64,000 nucleotides of DNA from Solibacillus sp. FSL R7-0668 (lineage in GTDB: Bacteria > Bacillota > Bacilli > Bacillales_A > Planococcaceae), in the NCBI RefSeq assembly GCF_038006205.1, contig NZ_JBBOUU010000001.1, positions 870,001 to 934,000 of the forward strand, given 5' to 3'. Positions within the stretch are counted from its first letter, which is position 1; each line of letters opens with the position of its first letter. The position numbers were made by a program, and so were the translations under genes. The notes below the pieces were generated by a model. It did not search any database. It was not told where the DNA came from and was given only the letters and a program-made list of their open reading frames with translations. This document shows, one piece after another, positions 62,662 through 64,000 of the stretch.

Positions 62662-63432
62662 ATGCGGACGAAAGTAGAACTATGTGGAGTAGATACTTCC
62701 ACATTACCAGTATTAAAACCAGAGGAAATGAAACAATTATTTATTCGCTTACAACAAGGTGAGGTATATGTACGTGATGAGCTTGTCTATTGTAATTTAC
62801 GACTTGTGCTTAGTATTGTAGGTCGTTATGCGTATCGTGGGGAACAGGCAGATGACTTGTTCCAAGTGGGCTGTATTGGCTTACTAAAGGCGATAGATAA
62901 TTTTGATTTGAAGCATAATGTACGATTTTCCACATATGCCGTGCCGATGATTATGGGGGAAATCCGTCGTCATTTACGTGATCACCATGCGCTGCGTGTG
63001 TCGCGTTCACTACGAGACATTGCATATAAGGCAATGCAAGCAAAGGAACGCTATATTGCCGAGCATTTACGAGAGCCGACAATTGAGCAATTAGCACAGG
63101 AAATTGAAATGAAAAAAGAGGATGTACTGTTTGCGCTCGATGCCATCCAAGATCCGATGTCGTTGCATGAGCCGATTTATTCAGATGGTGGCGATGCAAT
63201 CTATATGATGGATCAAATTAGAGATAAAGTAACGGAAGAGCAGTGGGTAGGGACGATTTCGCTACAAGAGAGTATGAAGCGCTTGAATAGTCGCCAAAAG
63301 ATGATTATTGAAAAGCGATTCTTTTTCGGTGAAACACAAACTGAAATTGCTCAAAGCTTAGGGATCTCACAAGCACAAATTTCTAGATTGGAAAAAAGCG
63401 CGGTTGAATTATTACAGCGTGATTTCCGTTAG
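62662..63432 (+). CDS. sigG: RNA polymerase sporulation sigma factor sigma-G
   Basis: The 256-residue late forespore sigma factor. The N-terminal MRTKVELCGVDTSTLPVLK is highly conserved in SigG. Region 2 (YCNLRLVLSIVGRYAYRG, DLFQVGCIGLLKAIDNFDLK), region 3 (RDIAYKAMQAKERYIAEHLR) and region 4 (LNSRQKMIIEKRFFFGE, TEIAQSLGISQAQISRLEK) follow. The ATG has AAAGGTGAAATGCT upstream. The order spoIIGA-sigE-sigG is standard. Confidence 0.97.
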   Translation: MRTKVELCGVDTSTLPVLKPEEMKQLFIRLQQGEVYVRDELVYCNLRLVLSIVGRYAYRGEQADDLFQVGCIGLLKAIDNFDLKHNVRFSTYAVPMIMGEIRRHLRDHHALRVSRSLRDIAYKAMQAKERYIAEHLREPTIEQLAQEIEMKKEDVLFALDAIQDPMSLHEPIYSDGGDAIYMMDQIRDKVTEEQWVGTISLQESMKRLNSRQKMIIEKRFFFGETQTEIAQSLGISQAQISRLEKSAVELLQRDFR

Positions 63433-63446
63433 CGTATGTTAAACTG

Positions 63447-63479
63447 AGGGACTGTCCGTGATGAGGGCTGTCCCTTTTA
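63447..63479 (+). terminator. Terminator after sigG
   Basis: AGGGACTGTCC-GTGATGA-GGGCTGTCCCT followed by TTT. Confidence 0.7.
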
Positions 63480-63500
63480 GTTCATAGAAAGGATGGGAAA

Positions 63501-63740
63501 ATGCGTTTTTCTTCTGTACAGGAAAAGGAGATTATTGATTCGGTTAGTGGGAGATTTATTGGGTATATTGTCGATGCAGAAATTGATGAGGCCCGTGGAG
63601 AAATCGTAGCATTAATTATTTCCGCTCCGAAAAAGTTTTACCACTTATTTCAAGGGGAAGAGACCGTTAAGAAGATTGCCTTTAGTCATATTCTCACAGT
63701 AGGGAAAGATGTAATATTGGTGAAAACACAGGAGGAATAG
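63501..63740 (+). CDS. ylmC: YlmC/YmxH family sporulation protein (PRC-barrel)
   Basis: A 79-residue PRC-barrel protein of the YlmC/YmxH sporulation family. Conserved: MRFSSVQEKEIIDSVSGRFI, VDAEIDEARGEIVALII and FSHILTVGKDVILV. The ATG follows AAAGGATGGGAAA. B. subtilis ylmC lies at the same place after sigG. The precise function is not known. Confidence 0.9.
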   Translation: MRFSSVQEKEIIDSVSGRFIGYIVDAEIDEARGEIVALIISAPKKFYHLFQGEETVKKIAFSHILTVGKDVILVKTQEE

Positions 63741-63815
63741 GTCAGCCTATTCATTGATAATTACTACTCCCCTTGTTACAATGAAAGAAACTATTGTAGT
63801 AAAGTTGGGAAAAAA

Positions 63816-64000
63816 GTGGCGAAAATCGAAAATAATTTAGAAGTTATTCAACATCATATAGAACAGGCGAAGCAACGTGCCAATACACAACAGCAAGTGA
63901 ACATTATTGCAGTAACAAAACAAGTGGATGTCGCGCGTACAGAAGAAGCGATTGCTGCTGGGATACTTCATTTAGGAGAAAATCGTCCAGAAGGTCTCGA
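63816..64000 (+). CDS. ylmE: PLP-binding YggS/YlmE family protein (3' partial)
   Basis: Start of a PLP homeostasis protein of the YggS/PLPBP family; the frame runs off the window. It begins at a GTG (MAKIENNLEVIQHHIEQ) after TTGGGAAAAAA. The PLP lysine lies in IIAVTKQVD, and LGENRPEG is the next family block. The order ylmC-ylmE lacks the ylmD gene that stands between them in B. subtilis. Confidence 0.9.
   Translation, partial: MAKIENNLEVIQHHIEQAKQRANTQQQVNIIAVTKQVDVARTEEAIAAGILHLGENRPEGL

Overview
The window is a 64-kb stretch of the chromosome of a low-GC, spore-forming Gram-positive bacterium of the Bacillales. Gene order follows the Bacillus subtilis pdh - speA/ykt - yla - cta - ylb - dcw - spoIIG/sigG region almost step by step. 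Several features point to the Lysinibacillus/Solibacillus/Planococcaceae side of the order rather than Bacillus itself: the AT-rich codon use, ctaA and the caa3 oxidase genes without ctaB between them, a dcw cluster without murE, murG and murB, and a separate MurE next to ylbC. Genus cannot be fixed from the sequence alone.

Layout. 1-2616: end of the pyruvate dehydrogenase operon (pdhC, cut by the window edge, and lpdA). 2770-3948: LrgA/LrgB (CidA/CidB)-type membrane pair. 3986-8268: speA-like decarboxylase, yktA, yktB, ykzI-like and yktC (inositol monophosphatase family), plus a 27-codon hydrophobic ORF at 6017-6100 lying between two hairpins. About 8328-9812: an intact IS110-family element with a candidate bridge-RNA leader, followed by a 44-bp perfect palindrome. 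9968-19552: ylaF, typA, ylaH, an unknown anchored protein, ylaI, ylaL-like, ylaN, ftsW and pycA. 19597-27159: haem A synthase, a 918-bp stretch without a convincing gene, then ctaCDEFG and a ctaM/yozB-type assembly gene. 27246-45865: the ylb region, with yugN-like, ylbC, a relocated murE, ylbF, a GDPD-like protein that has lost catalytic residues, ylbG, rsmD, coaD, ylbJ, ylbL, tmcAL, yceD-rpmF, an acyl-CoA carboxylase-like cluster, panE and bshC. 45986-60911: the division and cell-wall cluster mraZ-rsmH-ftsL-pbpB-spoVD-mraY-murD-spoVE-divIB-ylxW-ylxX-sbp-ftsA-ftsZ. 60921-64000: spoIIGA-sigE, sigG, ylmC and the start of ylmE.

The genes form coherent blocks: acetyl-CoA and oxaloacetate supply (pdh, pycA), aerobic respiration (cta), CoA and bacillithiol synthesis (coaD, panE, bshC), septal peptidoglycan synthesis and divisome assembly (dcw), and the switch to sporulation. 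Sporulation control is partly readable in the DNA. There is a Spo0A-type spoIIG promoter with 22-bp spacing, sigma-E-like promoters before spoVD and ylbJ, and MraZ-type repeats before mraZ.

Most of the window is conserved housekeeping DNA, and I see no clearly new multi-gene system. The points most worth a second look are the relocated MurE with a DNAR motif, the degenerate GDPD-like protein, the IS110 leader and neighbouring palindrome, the small ORF at 6017, the empty ctaB position, a dispersed structured repeat at 13.5 and 25.5 kb, and two likely non-standard start codons (CTG for spoVE, ATT for ylbJ).
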